From CAZKWG01 sp964615375 (GTDB lineage Bacteria > Myxococcota_A > UBA796 > CAZKWG01), in NCBI GenBank assembly GCA_964615375.1, contig CAZTOW010000006.1:1-64000 (forward strand): a stretch of DNA of 64,000 bases. Direction: 5' to 3'. The notes below the pieces were generated by a model. That model ran no database searches. It saw only the letters and a program-made list of their open reading frames with translations, and had not been told where the DNA came from. Shown in pieces: positions 8,576 to 20,069 of this stretch. The position numbers and the translations under genes are program-made. Position 1 is the stretch's first letter. Every line of letters begins with the position of its first letter.

Positions 8576-10000
8576 ATGTCCACACATGCCCAGCCCACCT
8601 CCATCCCCCGCGGCGTCCACACCGAGATCCCGGGCCCTCGCGCCCGCGAGATGCTCGCCACGGGTCGCCTCGACATGCAGGCCATCTACCGCCTCCTGGT
8701 GGTGGACGACGCGAAGAGCCAGGGCGTGACCCTGGTGGACGTGGACGGCAACGCCTACCTGGACCTCTTCAGCCACTTCGCGCTGGGCGCGCTGGGGTAC
8801 AACCACCCCGATCTCGTCGCGCTGGCGGCCTCGGACAGCTTCCAGCGGGCCTGCATCAACCCGACCTCCAGCCCCTTCGCCCCCGCCACCCAGTGGTTCG
8901 ACTTCCTCGACGGCGTGCGCCCCTACGTCCCGCCCGGCATGTCCCGGATCTACTGCGTGGACGCCGGCAACGAGGGCATCGAGGCCGCGCTGAAGGCCGC
9001 CTTCATCGTCTTCGGCGAGCGCCGCCGCGTGGCCCGCGGCCAGCCGAAGAACCCGCTGGAGCTCTCCGCCGAGGACCAGGAGCGAATCCTCCTGAACGCG
9101 GGCACGGACGCGGTCTCCATCTCGCTGACCGGGGCCTTCCACGGGCGCGGCTTCGGCAGCCTGACGATGACGCACTCCAAGACCATCCACAAGGCGGACA
9201 TCCCGGCCTTTGACTGGCCCATCGGCCCCTTCCCCGCCAACCGCTTCCCGCTGGAGCGCTACGCCGAGGAGAACGAGCGGCGGGAGCGTGAGGCCCTGGC
9301 CGAGCTCGCTCGCATCTTCGAGCGCTACGAGGGCCGGGTCGCCAGCCTGCTGGTGGAGCCCATGCAGTCCGAGGGCGGCGACCGGCATGCCAGCCCCGCC
9401 TTCTTCCGCGCCGTCCAGCGCCTCTGCGCCCAGCATGGCGCCGCCTTCATCCTGGACGAGGTCCAGACCGGCGTGGGCATCTCCGGCACCTGGTGGACGC
9501 ACGAGCAGTTCGACCTGCCCCACGCGCCGGACATGGTCTGCTTCGGCAAGAAGATGCAGATGGGCGGCTTCTTCTGCACGGAGGACTGGAACATCACCCA
9601 GTTCGGCCGCATGTACCAGACCCGCAACGGTGACCGCGCCCGCGCCGCCATCGCGCTCACCACGCTCCGCACCATCGAGCGCGACGGGCTGCTGGAGCGC
9701 GTGCGGCGCGTCGGCGGCCTCTTCCTCCAGCGCATCGAGGAGCTCAGCGAGCGCTTCCCCAACCTCGTCACCGAGCCGCGCGGGCGCGGGCTCATGCTGG
9801 CCTTCGACCTGCCCACCACCGCCGCCCGGGACGAGTTCCTCAAGCGCGCGCTGGGTCGCGGGATCTTCGCCACCTACACCGGCTCCCGCTCCGTGCGCCT
9901 GCGCCCGCACCTCATCCTGACCGAGGCCGACGTACACGAGGCCTCCGACGTCTTCTTCGCCGTCGCGAAGGAGATGAGCGCCCAGGGAATGAGCCGGTGA
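8576..10000 (+). CDS. Class-III aminotransferase, L-lysine 6-transaminase-like
   Basis: This 474-aa PLP enzyme has the class-III fold landmarks. These are the DVDGNAYLDLFSHFALGALGYNHP N-terminal run, the cofactor Asp in ILDEVQTGVG, and the Schiff-base Lys in CFGKKMQMGG (about residue 325). Its C-terminal half (PRGRGLMLAFDLPTTAARDEF, then SVRLRPHL) resembles L-lysine 6-transaminase more than bacterial GABA transaminase, although both belong to one subgroup. The reaction would move the terminal amino group of lysine or a similar omega-amino acid to 2-oxoglutarate. The gene is followed by a GNAT-like gene with overlap at 9997 and then a second aminotransferase. A paralogue relation to the 10923 gene is clear from shared EPxQxEGGDRHASPAFF and AFHGRxxGSL motifs. 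Confidence 0.8.
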   Translation: MSTHAQPTSIPRGVHTEIPGPRAREMLATGRLDMQAIYRLLVVDDAKSQGVTLVDVDGNAYLDLFSHFALGALGYNHPDLVALAASDSFQRACINPTSSPFAPATQWFDFLDGVRPYVPPGMSRIYCVDAGNEGIEAALKAAFIVFGERRRVARGQPKNPLELSAEDQERILLNAGTDAVSISLTGAFHGRGFGSLTMTHSKTIHKADIPAFDWPIGPFPANRFPLERYAEENERREREALAELARIFERYEGRVASLLVEPMQSEGGDRHASPAFFRAVQRLCAQHGAAFILDEVQTGVGISGTWWTHEQFDLPHAPDMVCFGKKMQMGGFFCTEDWNITQFGRMYQTRNGDRARAAIALTTLRTIERDGLLERVRRVGGLFLQRIEELSERFPNLVTEPRGRGLMLAFDLPTTAARDEFLKRALGRGIFATYTGSRSVRLRPHLILTEADVHEASDVFFAVAKEMSAQGMSR

Positions 10001-10926
10001 GCCTCGTCGCGCTGGTGGACCTCGCGCCGGGGGAGGACCGGGGGCGCGCGGCGGCGGCCCTGGAGCGCTACCGTCTGCTCAGCCCAGCCAGCGCCCAGGA
10101 CCCGCTGCTGGACCAGGGCTACCGCTTCCTCCACGCCTACTTCGGGCCGCGCGACGAGATCGAGCGGCGCGAGGTCGTGGACGGCTGGGCTGACAGCGGC
10201 GCTAGACAGGTGGGTCAGCATGTCGCGCGCTACCGCATGATCCTGGCTCTGGACGCCGATGGATCGCTGGCTGGCGCCCGCGACTGCTACGCCGTGCTGG
10301 ACCCGGCGGCGCGCCTCTGCGTGGTCTACCTGGCGCACGCGCTGGTGGCGCCGGAGCACCGCCGCGGCGGGCTGGCCTCCCTGCTGCGGGCGGCGGGCGC
10401 GACCCTGGGGCGGGAGCACATCGCGGCGTCGGGCCTGGACCCAGCCGAGGTGGAGATCATGCTGGCGGTGGAGCAGGAGCCCATCGACCCGGAGGACACC
10501 GACAGCCACGTCCGGCTCACCGCCTACGGGCGCGCCGGGTTCAAGGCCATCGATCCCGCGATCCTCCCCTACTGCCAGCCCGACTTCCGCGATCTGGCCA
10601 CCCTGGGCGTCCCGGCCCGCCCCCTGCCGCTGCTGGCGGTGGTCCGGCGCCTGGGCCACGAGCAGCGCGACCGCCTCCCCCGGCGCCTGGCCGAGGGCTT
10701 CGTGCGCCACCTCTACGCCGTCTTCTCCACGCACTGCCGCCCCGCGGACATGGAGCCGCCGCTGCGCCACGCGCTGGACACCCTGGCGCGCTGGCCCGAG
10801 GACGAGCTCCCGCTCACGGCCCTGCCCCGGACCCCGAGCGAGGCCCCCTCGCTGACGACGCTGCTGAGGGAGCGCGCCCTCACCTTCTTCCCCGACTTCT
10901 CGAAGGCTTCGCCGAGGACCCCATGA
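9997..10926 (+). CDS. GNAT-like protein, paralogue of the 15927 gene, function unknown
   Basis: The 309-aa product overlaps the upstream aminotransferase stop (start GTG 9997) and the downstream aminotransferase start (10923), so it belongs to one translational unit. Residues about 75-150 look like a GNAT acetyltransferase core: RYRMILALDADGSLAGARD, then strand 4 CVVYLAHALVAPEHRRGG followed by a helix. The HRRGG stretch fits an acyl-CoA pyrophosphate loop (R/QxxGxG/A). It shares ordered blocks with the 15927 gene: E-rich VVDGW/TIIEWL, GARD, YGRAGFKAIDP/YGRGGFDAIDP, QPDFR, PLPLLAVVRRLG and a Cys-(R/S)-P block. The family is not one I can name. N-acylation of a lysine or polyamine intermediate is a guess from context. 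Confidence 0.6.
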   Translation: MSLVALVDLAPGEDRGRAAAALERYRLLSPASAQDPLLDQGYRFLHAYFGPRDEIERREVVDGWADSGARQVGQHVARYRMILALDADGSLAGARDCYAVLDPAARLCVVYLAHALVAPEHRRGGLASLLRAAGATLGREHIAASGLDPAEVEIMLAVEQEPIDPEDTDSHVRLTAYGRAGFKAIDPAILPYCQPDFRDLATLGVPARPLPLLAVVRRLGHEQRDRLPRRLAEGFVRHLYAVFSTHCRPADMEPPLRHALDTLARWPEDELPLTALPRTPSEAPSLTTLLRERALTFFPDFSKASPRTP

Positions 10927-12374
10927 GCAGCACCGCCGAGACCGCCACCCAGACCCCGCTCGCCCCGCCGCTGCTCGGGGAGCTCTTCCCGGGGGAGCCG
11001 GCCAGCGCCCAGCTCCTCACCGCCGTCCCCGGCCCGCGCACCCAGGAGCTGCGCGCCCGCCACGCCCGGCACCAGGACCCGCGCACGGTCTTCGTCTACC
11101 AGGACGCCCAGCAGAGCCTGGGCAACTACCTGGTGGACGTGGACGGCAACACCTTCCTGGACATCTACACCCACATCGCCACGATCCCGGTGGGCTACAA
11201 CCACCCGGCGATGCTGGCCGCCTGGAAGGAGGGGCGCTTCGACTGGTGCGCCGGCTACCGCGCCAGCCTGGGCTTCCTGCCGCCGGAGCAGTGGGTGGAT
11301 CTGGTGGACCGCGTGCTGGCCCCGGTGGCCCCGCGCGGGCTCGACCAGGTGCTGACCGTGACCAGCGGCGCCGAGGCGGTGGAGAACGCCATCAAGCTCG
11401 CCTGCGCCCGGCTCGCGGCCCGGCGGCGCGGCGGCGCGGCCCCCAGCGCGCTGGACCTGGACCTGGTCATGAAGAACCAGCAGCCGGGCATCGACCGCTT
11501 CAAGGTCATCTCGTTCGAGGGCGCCTTCCACGGGCGCACGCTCGGCTCGCTCTCGGCCACGCGCAGCAAGGCCATCCACAAGCTGGACTTCCCCGCCTTC
11601 GACTGGCCGGTCGTGCCCTTCCCCGCGAACCTCTTCCCCTTGGACGAGCACCGCGCCCACAACCGGGAGCTGGAGGCGAAGAGCCTCACCCTCATCGAGG
11701 CCATCCTGCGCGCCCACCCCGACGAGGTCGCCGCGCTCATCGTCGAGCCCATCCAGGGCGAGGGCGGCGACCGGCACGCGAGCCCCGCCTTCTTCCAGGC
11801 CCTCCGGCGGCTGACGCTGGAGCACGGCGTCACGCTGATCGTGGACGAGGTCCAGACCAGCGTGGGCGCCACCGGGACCTTCTGGGCGCACGAGCACTGG
11901 GGCCTGCACGACCCGCCAGACGTGGTGACCTGGTCCAAGAAATTCCAGCTCGGGGGCCTGCACTTCCGCTCCGAGCTGCTCCCGCCCGAGCCCTGGCGCA
12001 TCTTCAACACCTTCCTGGGCGACCCCCTGCGCGTGGCCCAGCTCGAGGTCATCCTCGAGATCCTGGAGCGCGATCAGCTCGTGGCCCACACGGCGCGCAC
12101 GGGGCAGCTCCTGGTCCAGGGCCTCGACGCGCTGCAGAGCCAGCACCCGGGCTTCCTGTCGCAGGCCCGCGGGATGGGGACCTTCGCCGCCATCGACGCG
12201 CCGGACGGCCCCTCGCGCGACCGCCTGGTGGACGCGCTGCGCCGCCACGGCCTGCTGGCCGGCGGCTCCGGGGCGCGCTCCATCCGCTTCCGGCCCGCCC
12301 TGGTCTACGGCGCCCGCCACGTCGAGGAGACCCTGGCCCGCTTCGACGCGGCGGTGCTGAGCCTGCGCGCCTGA
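10923..12374 (+). CDS. 4-aminobutyrate aminotransferase, eukaryotic ABAT type
   Basis: The 483-aa protein closely follows the pattern of animal and fungal mitochondrial GABA transaminase and is less like E. coli GabT. The diagnostic run is VDEVQTSVGATG, FWAHEHWGL, DPPDVVTWSKKF (the Lys binds PLP, about residue 340) and RIFNTFLGDP. The C-terminal SIRFRPALV also matches. The VEPIQGEGGDRHASPAFF block is conserved. The reaction is GABA (or beta-alanine/5-aminovalerate) plus 2-oxoglutarate to the semialdehyde plus glutamate. ATG 10923 overlaps the GNAT-like gene by four bases. The two Cys that bridge subunits by an Fe-S cluster in the pig enzyme sit in a region that here reads QTSVGATG, without Cys. 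Confidence 0.85.
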   Translation: MSSTAETATQTPLAPPLLGELFPGEPASAQLLTAVPGPRTQELRARHARHQDPRTVFVYQDAQQSLGNYLVDVDGNTFLDIYTHIATIPVGYNHPAMLAAWKEGRFDWCAGYRASLGFLPPEQWVDLVDRVLAPVAPRGLDQVLTVTSGAEAVENAIKLACARLAARRRGGAAPSALDLDLVMKNQQPGIDRFKVISFEGAFHGRTLGSLSATRSKAIHKLDFPAFDWPVVPFPANLFPLDEHRAHNRELEAKSLTLIEAILRAHPDEVAALIVEPIQGEGGDRHASPAFFQALRRLTLEHGVTLIVDEVQTSVGATGTFWAHEHWGLHDPPDVVTWSKKFQLGGLHFRSELLPPEPWRIFNTFLGDPLRVAQLEVILEILERDQLVAHTARTGQLLVQGLDALQSQHPGFLSQARGMGTFAAIDAPDGPSRDRLVDALRRHGLLAGGSGARSIRFRPALVYGARHVEETLARFDAAVLSLRA

Positions 12375-12438
12375 CATCGGCCCGCGCCGCGGGTTATGCG
12401 GCGACGCCGCCACCTCTGGCGGCGCCTGGAGGAGCCCG

Positions 12439-13560
<1,122 letters not shown>

Positions 13561-13567
13561 GGTCCCC

Positions 13568-14497
13568 GTGAACGTCCCGCTCTTCCACGATCCGCGCTAC
13601 GAGGCCGATATCGGCGAGCACATCATGCCCATCCGCAAGTTTCGGATGGTGCGAGCGGCGATCGAGGAGGAGCGGCTCCCCGTGACGATCTCCTCGCCCG
13701 AGCCCATCTCGGACGAGGACCTGCTGCGGGTCCACACGGCCGAGTACATCGAGGCCATCCGCACGGGCGAGCCCCGGGCCCTGGCGCAGTCGCAGAAATT
13801 CCCCTGGTCCCCGGAGCTGGGCGAGGCCGTGCGCTGGACCAACGGCGGCTGCGTCGCGGCGCTCTTTGCTGCGTTGCAGCATGGCGTGGCCGGCAACCTG
13901 GCCAGCGGCTTCCACCACGCCCACGGGCCCCACGGCGAGGGCTTCTGCACGTTCAACGGCCTCATCGTCTCGCTGGAGCGGGCGCGGGCCGAGGGCCGGC
14001 TGAGGCGCGCGCTCATCCTGGACATGGACCTGCACTACGGCAACGGCACCGCCGCCCTGCTGGAGACGCGCCCCGACTTCTTCGGGCTCTCCATCTACGG
14101 CAACTGGTACAAGAAGAACCTGGCCTATCGCGACGTGACCGCCGAGCGCGCCCCGGACACGGAGAACGCCTGGTCCGTCCCCGTGCCCGCGGGCGCTGGC
14201 GGCGAGCAGTACCTGGAGATCCTGGAGCGCGCGCTGAAGCCCGCCATCGAGCGGGCGAAGCCGGACGTGCTCTGGTACCAGGCGGGCGCGGACCCCTACA
14301 AGGAGGACCCCTACTCGCCGCTGAACCTGGACCACGACGACCTGAAGGCGCGCGACACAACCGTCTTCGAGACCGCGCGCCGCCTCGGCCTCCCCGTCGC
14401 CTGGGTGCTGGCCGGCGGCTACACGAAGGACACCAGCAAGGTGGTGCGCGTGCACGTGAACACCGCCGTCGCCTGCTGTGAGGTCTTCGCGACTTAG
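13568..14497 (+). CDS. Histone deacetylase superfamily / acetylpolyamine amidohydrolase-like
   Basis: The 309-aa product has the full zinc-hydrolase signature of the HDAC/AcuC/Aph family. The active-site histidine pair is in GFHHAHG (116-117), the zinc ligands are Asp and His in DMDLHYGNGT (about 154 and 156), and the third zinc Asp is in QAGADPYKEDP (about 242). GGY near 290 supplies the family tyrosine. Bacterial members deacetylate acetylpolyamines, acetoin-related substrates or acetyl-lysine. Inside a locus with two omega-aminotransferases, an amine oxidase and an importer, acetylpolyamine or N-acetyl-lysine is the likeliest substrate (inference). The start is GTG 13568, five bases after GAGG. 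The 3' end faces the FAD oxidase gene with an 18-base gap. Confidence 0.85.
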   Translation: MNVPLFHDPRYEADIGEHIMPIRKFRMVRAAIEEERLPVTISSPEPISDEDLLRVHTAEYIEAIRTGEPRALAQSQKFPWSPELGEAVRWTNGGCVAALFAALQHGVAGNLASGFHHAHGPHGEGFCTFNGLIVSLERARAEGRLRRALILDMDLHYGNGTAALLETRPDFFGLSIYGNWYKKNLAYRDVTAERAPDTENAWSVPVPAGAGGEQYLEILERALKPAIERAKPDVLWYQAGADPYKEDPYSPLNLDHDDLKARDTTVFETARRLGLPVAWVLAGGYTKDTSKVVRVHVNTAVACCEVFAT

Positions 14498-14515
14498 TCC
14501 CTCCGTCGCAGTCCC

Positions 14516-15844
14516 TCAGTGCCGCCGCGGGGACTTCCCCGTCAGCTTCGTGACCACCTGGTAGCCCGTCCAGCGGAGCGGCTCGGGCGGGATCCAGTAG
14601 AGCGCGTTCTGGTAGAAGGGCAGCTTCTGCCAGGGCTCGTGGTGGTCACTGTAGAGGTCGGTCAGCACGATGCCGGCGAGGTTGGCCAGGGCCACGCCGT
14701 GGCCGCTGTAGCCGAAGGCGTAGAAGACGTTGCGGTGCTCGCCGCGCACGCCCATCGCGCACTGTCGGTTGAGCGTGATCTGGAGCGGCCCGCTCCAGCG
14801 GCGCTGGAGGGAGACGCCGTCCAGCGCGGGCACGTAGCCCTTCAACCTCCGGTGGACCGCCTCGAAGGCATGCTCGTGCTCGGCGGGGTCCAGCACCATC
14901 GGGCCGCCGAAGCGGTAGGTGTAGGAGGCGTTGGAGCCGCCGCCGAAGAGCAGGCGCCCGTCGGGGCTCACGCCGCCGAAGGCGATGCGGTCCAGGTCGT
15001 CGCAGAAGGGGACCCCGGGGCGCCAGCCGATCCGGGCGGCCAGCTCGGCCTCCAGCGGCGCGGTCGCGACCATGTGCGACTGGAGCGGGAAGACGTAGCC
15101 TCCAAAATAACCTAGTTTCGGAGACCAGGCCCCGGTGGCCAGGAAGAGGGCTGGCCCCCGCACTGAGCCCTCGGCGGTCCGCACCTCGATGGTGCTCCCC
15201 TCGATCACCTGCGTCACCAGGGTGTTCTCGTAGATCGCCACCCCCCGCGCCAGCAGGACGGACCTCATGGCCCGCACGAGATCCGCGCCGTTGACCATCC
15301 CCGTGCGCGGGTCGAAGACGCCGCCCTGCACGCCCTCCATCCGCACCAGCGCGCTCGCCTCGGCCGCGCCCATCCAGCGCAGGTCGAGGCCCCAGCCCCG
15401 CAGCTTCTCGGCGTGCGCCTGCCCCTCCTCGGCCCGGCGCGCGTCGGTGTAGAGCTCGAAGGAGCCCTCGTAGGCGTAGCGGACGGCGAGCTGGTGCTTC
15501 TGGATGGTGTCCACGATGAAGCGCACGCCGCGGTCGGTGGCCTCGTACACCCGGCGGACCAGCTCGGGGTCGGTGTAGCCCACCCCGTTGATCCAGTGCA
15601 GCATCTGGCCGCCGCTGCGACCGCTGGCCCCGTTGGCCAGGGTCTTCGCCTCCAGCAGCACGATCCGGCGGTCGGGGAAGCGCTCGGAGAGGTTGTAGGC
15701 GGAGGACACCCCGGTGAACCCGCCGCCGATGATGATCACGTCCGCGCTCGTCTCCCCCCGCAGCGGCGCCTCCGGGGTGTAGGGCGCGCCCCCCTCGAGC
15801 CACACTGACTGGTTGTCGTCGAAGTCCTGCATTCGCGGCGGCAT
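14516..15844 (-). CDS. FAD-dependent amine oxidoreductase, PuuB-like
   Basis: This 442-aa DAO-family flavoprotein has the Rossmann dinucleotide fold VIIIGGGFTGVSSAYNL (about 34-50) with the ribose-binding acidic end at LLEAKTLANGASGRSGGQ. The NGASGR(S/N)GGQ motif is the hallmark of the gamma-glutamylputrescine oxidase (PuuB/OrdL) branch. Near the C-terminus, YAFGYSGHGVALANLAG is the second FAD contact. It should oxidise a primary or secondary amine (for example glutamylputrescine) to an aldehyde with H2O2 release. ATG 15844 lies about ten bases after GGGGGAG. It is divergent from the GNAT-like gene at 15927, sharing an 82-base promoter region. No signal peptide is seen, so it acts in the cytoplasm. 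Confidence 0.85.
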   Translation of the reverse strand: MPPRMQDFDDNQSVWLEGGAPYTPEAPLRGETSADVIIIGGGFTGVSSAYNLSERFPDRRIVLLEAKTLANGASGRSGGQMLHWINGVGYTDPELVRRVYEATDRGVRFIVDTIQKHQLAVRYAYEGSFELYTDARRAEEGQAHAEKLRGWGLDLRWMGAAEASALVRMEGVQGGVFDPRTGMVNGADLVRAMRSVLLARGVAIYENTLVTQVIEGSTIEVRTAEGSVRGPALFLATGAWSPKLGYFGGYVFPLQSHMVATAPLEAELAARIGWRPGVPFCDDLDRIAFGGVSPDGRLLFGGGSNASYTYRFGGPMVLDPAEHEHAFEAVHRRLKGYVPALDGVSLQRRWSGPLQITLNRQCAMGVRGEHRNVFYAFGYSGHGVALANLAGIVLTDLYSDHHEPWQKLPFYQNALYWIPPEPLRWTGYQVVTKLTGKSPRRH

Positions 15845-15926
15845 CTCAGTGAAGCTCCCCCAAAGTGGCGCTTGTCAGGGCTCTGCGCACATCTGTATCA
15901 TCGGCGGGCACCGACCAGGAGACCCC

Positions 15927-17171
15927 TTGAACCCCGCCCGACGTGTGCGCCTGTGCCTGAAGGATCTCTACCATCAAGACGTGGTGGAGATGATCGAGAG
16001 AGAGACCAAGCGGTACGTGATGTGGAACATCCAGGATCCGAATGACCCCGACCTGGAGCCCGCCTGGCAGATGCTCTGGGACGTCTTCGGCCCCGTGGGC
16101 GAGATGGAGAAGAAGGAGACCATCATCGAGTGGCTGGGAGAGGACAGCTTCCAGGCCATGCCCAACGGCACCTTCATGAAGTACTTCATGATCGTGGCCA
16201 AGGACCGGGACGGGAACGTGCGCGGCGCGCGCGACGGCACCATCCTGATCAACCCGGCGTACGCGCCCGATCTCTGCGTGATCTACCTGGCTCATATCTA
16301 CATGCTACCCCAGGCGCGCGGCACGGTCCTCTCCTACTGGCTGCGCATCGCCCCGGTGGAGGTGGCCATGCAGTTCATGGCCGACCTGCACGCCCGCGGG
16401 AAGCTGAGCCTCCCCCAGCCGGATCGGCCAGGCCGCTACTTCGGGATGCAGGTCGATCTGGTGGCGGAGATGGAGTACTTCACGCCCGAGGAGCGCATCT
16501 CCTGGCAGCGCATCCTGTTCTACGGGCGCGGCGGCTTCGACGCCATCGATCCGAGGCACTACCCCTTCCAGCAGCCGGACTTCCGCGAGCCCGAGGAGAT
16601 CGCCGCCACCGGCCAGCACCCGCTCCCCTTCATGCTGCTGGTCCGGCGCATGGGGCGCGAGCGCAACGCCACCCTGCCCATCTCCGAGGCCATGGCCATC
16701 ACCCACCTGATGATGGACGATCACGCGACCTACTGCTCACCAGAGTCCATGGACGTCACCTACTCCTACCTGATGCGCCGCCTGGAGGAGCGCGCCCAGA
16801 AGAAGGACTACGTGGCGCTCCTGCCGCTGCCCACCGGCCCCCAGAACCTCAACCGCCTCAAGCGCCTCTTCCGCCACACGGTCTACACCCGCTTCTACGC
16901 GGGCGCGCCGGCCACCGAGGCCTACCTGCGCAGCGGGATCCGCGAGAAGCTGGCGGTCAACCCTCGCTACATCGACGATGCCATCGCGCGCATCCACGAG
17001 GAGCTCTCCACCCGCATCGAGGACGTCTACGCGAGCCGGGAGAAGGGCTTCACCTGGGACGAGCGCCCCAAGTCTCCGGGCGAGCTGGCGGCTGAGGCCC
17101 CCGAGCCGCTGGGCGCGGACTTCCCCGACGAGAACACCCTCTCCCGCCCGCCGGACCACTGGCCCTTCTGA
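15927..17171 (+). CDS. GNAT-like protein, larger paralogue of the 9997 gene
   Basis: The 414-aa protein shares a series of blocks with the 309-aa product at 9997. These are EMEKKETIIEWL, MIVAKDRDGNVRGARDG, LCVIYLAHIYMLPQARG, YGRGGFDAIDP, QPDFREPEEI, LPFMLLVRRMGRERN and CSPESMDVTYSYLMRRL. A GNAT-type core covers about 75-170. The C-terminal 110 residues have no counterpart in the shorter paralogue. I chose TTG 15927 because AGGAG lies five bases upstream; the open frame extends back to 15813 but would overlap the divergent FAD oxidase start, and GTG 15945 lacks a ribosome site. Its position next to the amine oxidase suggests a linked substrate, but no activity can be assigned. Confidence 0.6.
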   Translation: MNPARRVRLCLKDLYHQDVVEMIERETKRYVMWNIQDPNDPDLEPAWQMLWDVFGPVGEMEKKETIIEWLGEDSFQAMPNGTFMKYFMIVAKDRDGNVRGARDGTILINPAYAPDLCVIYLAHIYMLPQARGTVLSYWLRIAPVEVAMQFMADLHARGKLSLPQPDRPGRYFGMQVDLVAEMEYFTPEERISWQRILFYGRGGFDAIDPRHYPFQQPDFREPEEIAATGQHPLPFMLLVRRMGRERNATLPISEAMAITHLMMDDHATYCSPESMDVTYSYLMRRLEERAQKKDYVALLPLPTGPQNLNRLKRLFRHTVYTRFYAGAPATEAYLRSGIREKLAVNPRYIDDAIARIHEELSTRIEDVYASREKGFTWDERPKSPGELAAEAPEPLGADFPDENTLSRPPDHWPF

Positions 17172-17192
17172 GCGCGCCGAGGGTCGGGCGCC

Positions 17193-19583
<2,391 letters not shown>

Positions 19584-19596
19584 ATGGACTTCCCGC

Positions 19597-19616
19597 GTGA
19601 GACAGCAGTGTCTCAC
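19597..19616. promoter_or_regulatory. Perfect inverted repeat GTGAGACA-N4-TGTCTCAC
   Basis: Two eight-base arms are exactly complementary around GCAG, 14 bases upstream of the activator's ATG. The same half-site recurs at 20037-20069. It may be an autoregulatory operator, or an upstream activator site bound by the Fis-type helix-turn-helix of the gene itself. The arms would also form a hairpin in the leader RNA. Confidence 0.5.
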
Positions 19617-19635
19617 GGCCGGGCCCCATCCGCTA

Positions 19636-19893
19636 TCAGGTTCGACGCGCGACCCTTCGGCGCCCCGACTCCATGGACTCCATCTCCTGCTCGAGGAGGG
19701 CGCGCATGGTCAGATCTCCGACCGCGCAGACGAGGTCCGTCAGCTCACCATCGAGGGCAAAGAGGAACCAGTCCGCCCGAGAGGCGAAGCTCGGCGCCGC
19801 CTGGCGGGCTCTCCGAGGCTCTGAGGCGCGGAGAGGAGGGGGGTCCGATCCTCTTCGGGACGGGCTCCTCTGGAAGGGAAGGACCTTGCCCAT
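19636..19893 (-). CDS. Possible small hypothetical protein (85 aa)
   Basis: An open frame with ATG 19893 and GGAG about 10 bases upstream encodes 85 aa. The N-terminal half is basic and Pro/Ser-rich. The C-terminal half (SRADWFLFALDGELTDLVCAV, then MRALLEQEMESMESG) looks like a real amphipathic, acidic helical segment, unlike the Arg/Ala/Pro-rich shadow frames. The open frame continues upstream to 20046. It occupies the otherwise empty stretch between the sigma-54 activator and the lipoprotein gene, on the same strand as both. The family is not recognised. The rest of 19617-20068 shows only the TGAGACA-type inverted repeats. Confidence 0.4.
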   Translation of the reverse strand: MGKVLPFQRSPSRRGSDPPPLRASEPRRARQAAPSFASRADWFLFALDGELTDLVCAVGDLTMRALLEQEMESMESGRRRVARRT

Positions 19894-20036
19894 GGCTGCT
19901 CCGGTGGGGTGGCGCCGACAAGCCACCGTGTCCGGACTTTGCAAGAACCATACCAGAACGGGAGGAGTCACCGACGCTGAGAAACCGCGCCTCCACCCGA
20001 CCCACCTCGCCGCCGAGGACCTGTCGGAGGCGCGAC

Positions 20037-20069
20037 ACTGTCTCAAGACACCGTCTCAGGTGAGACAGT
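20037..20069. promoter_or_regulatory. Clustered TGTCTCA/TGAGACA half-sites
   Basis: ACTGTCTCA (20037-20045) pairs with TGAGACAGT (20061-20069), and nested inside is GTCTCA-GG-TGAGAC (20053-20066). The arms match the half-sites of the palindrome at 19597-19616. The cluster sits immediately after the stop codon of the minus-strand lipoprotein gene, so it may be a transcription-ending hairpin instead of an operator, but it lacks a T-run on the minus strand. Confidence 0.45.

Noticed and set aside
15813..15926. Longer N-terminus of the larger GNAT-like protein
   Set aside because: It would overlap the divergent FAD oxidase start; TTG 15927 has AGGAG at the right distance and starts where the helical domain begins.
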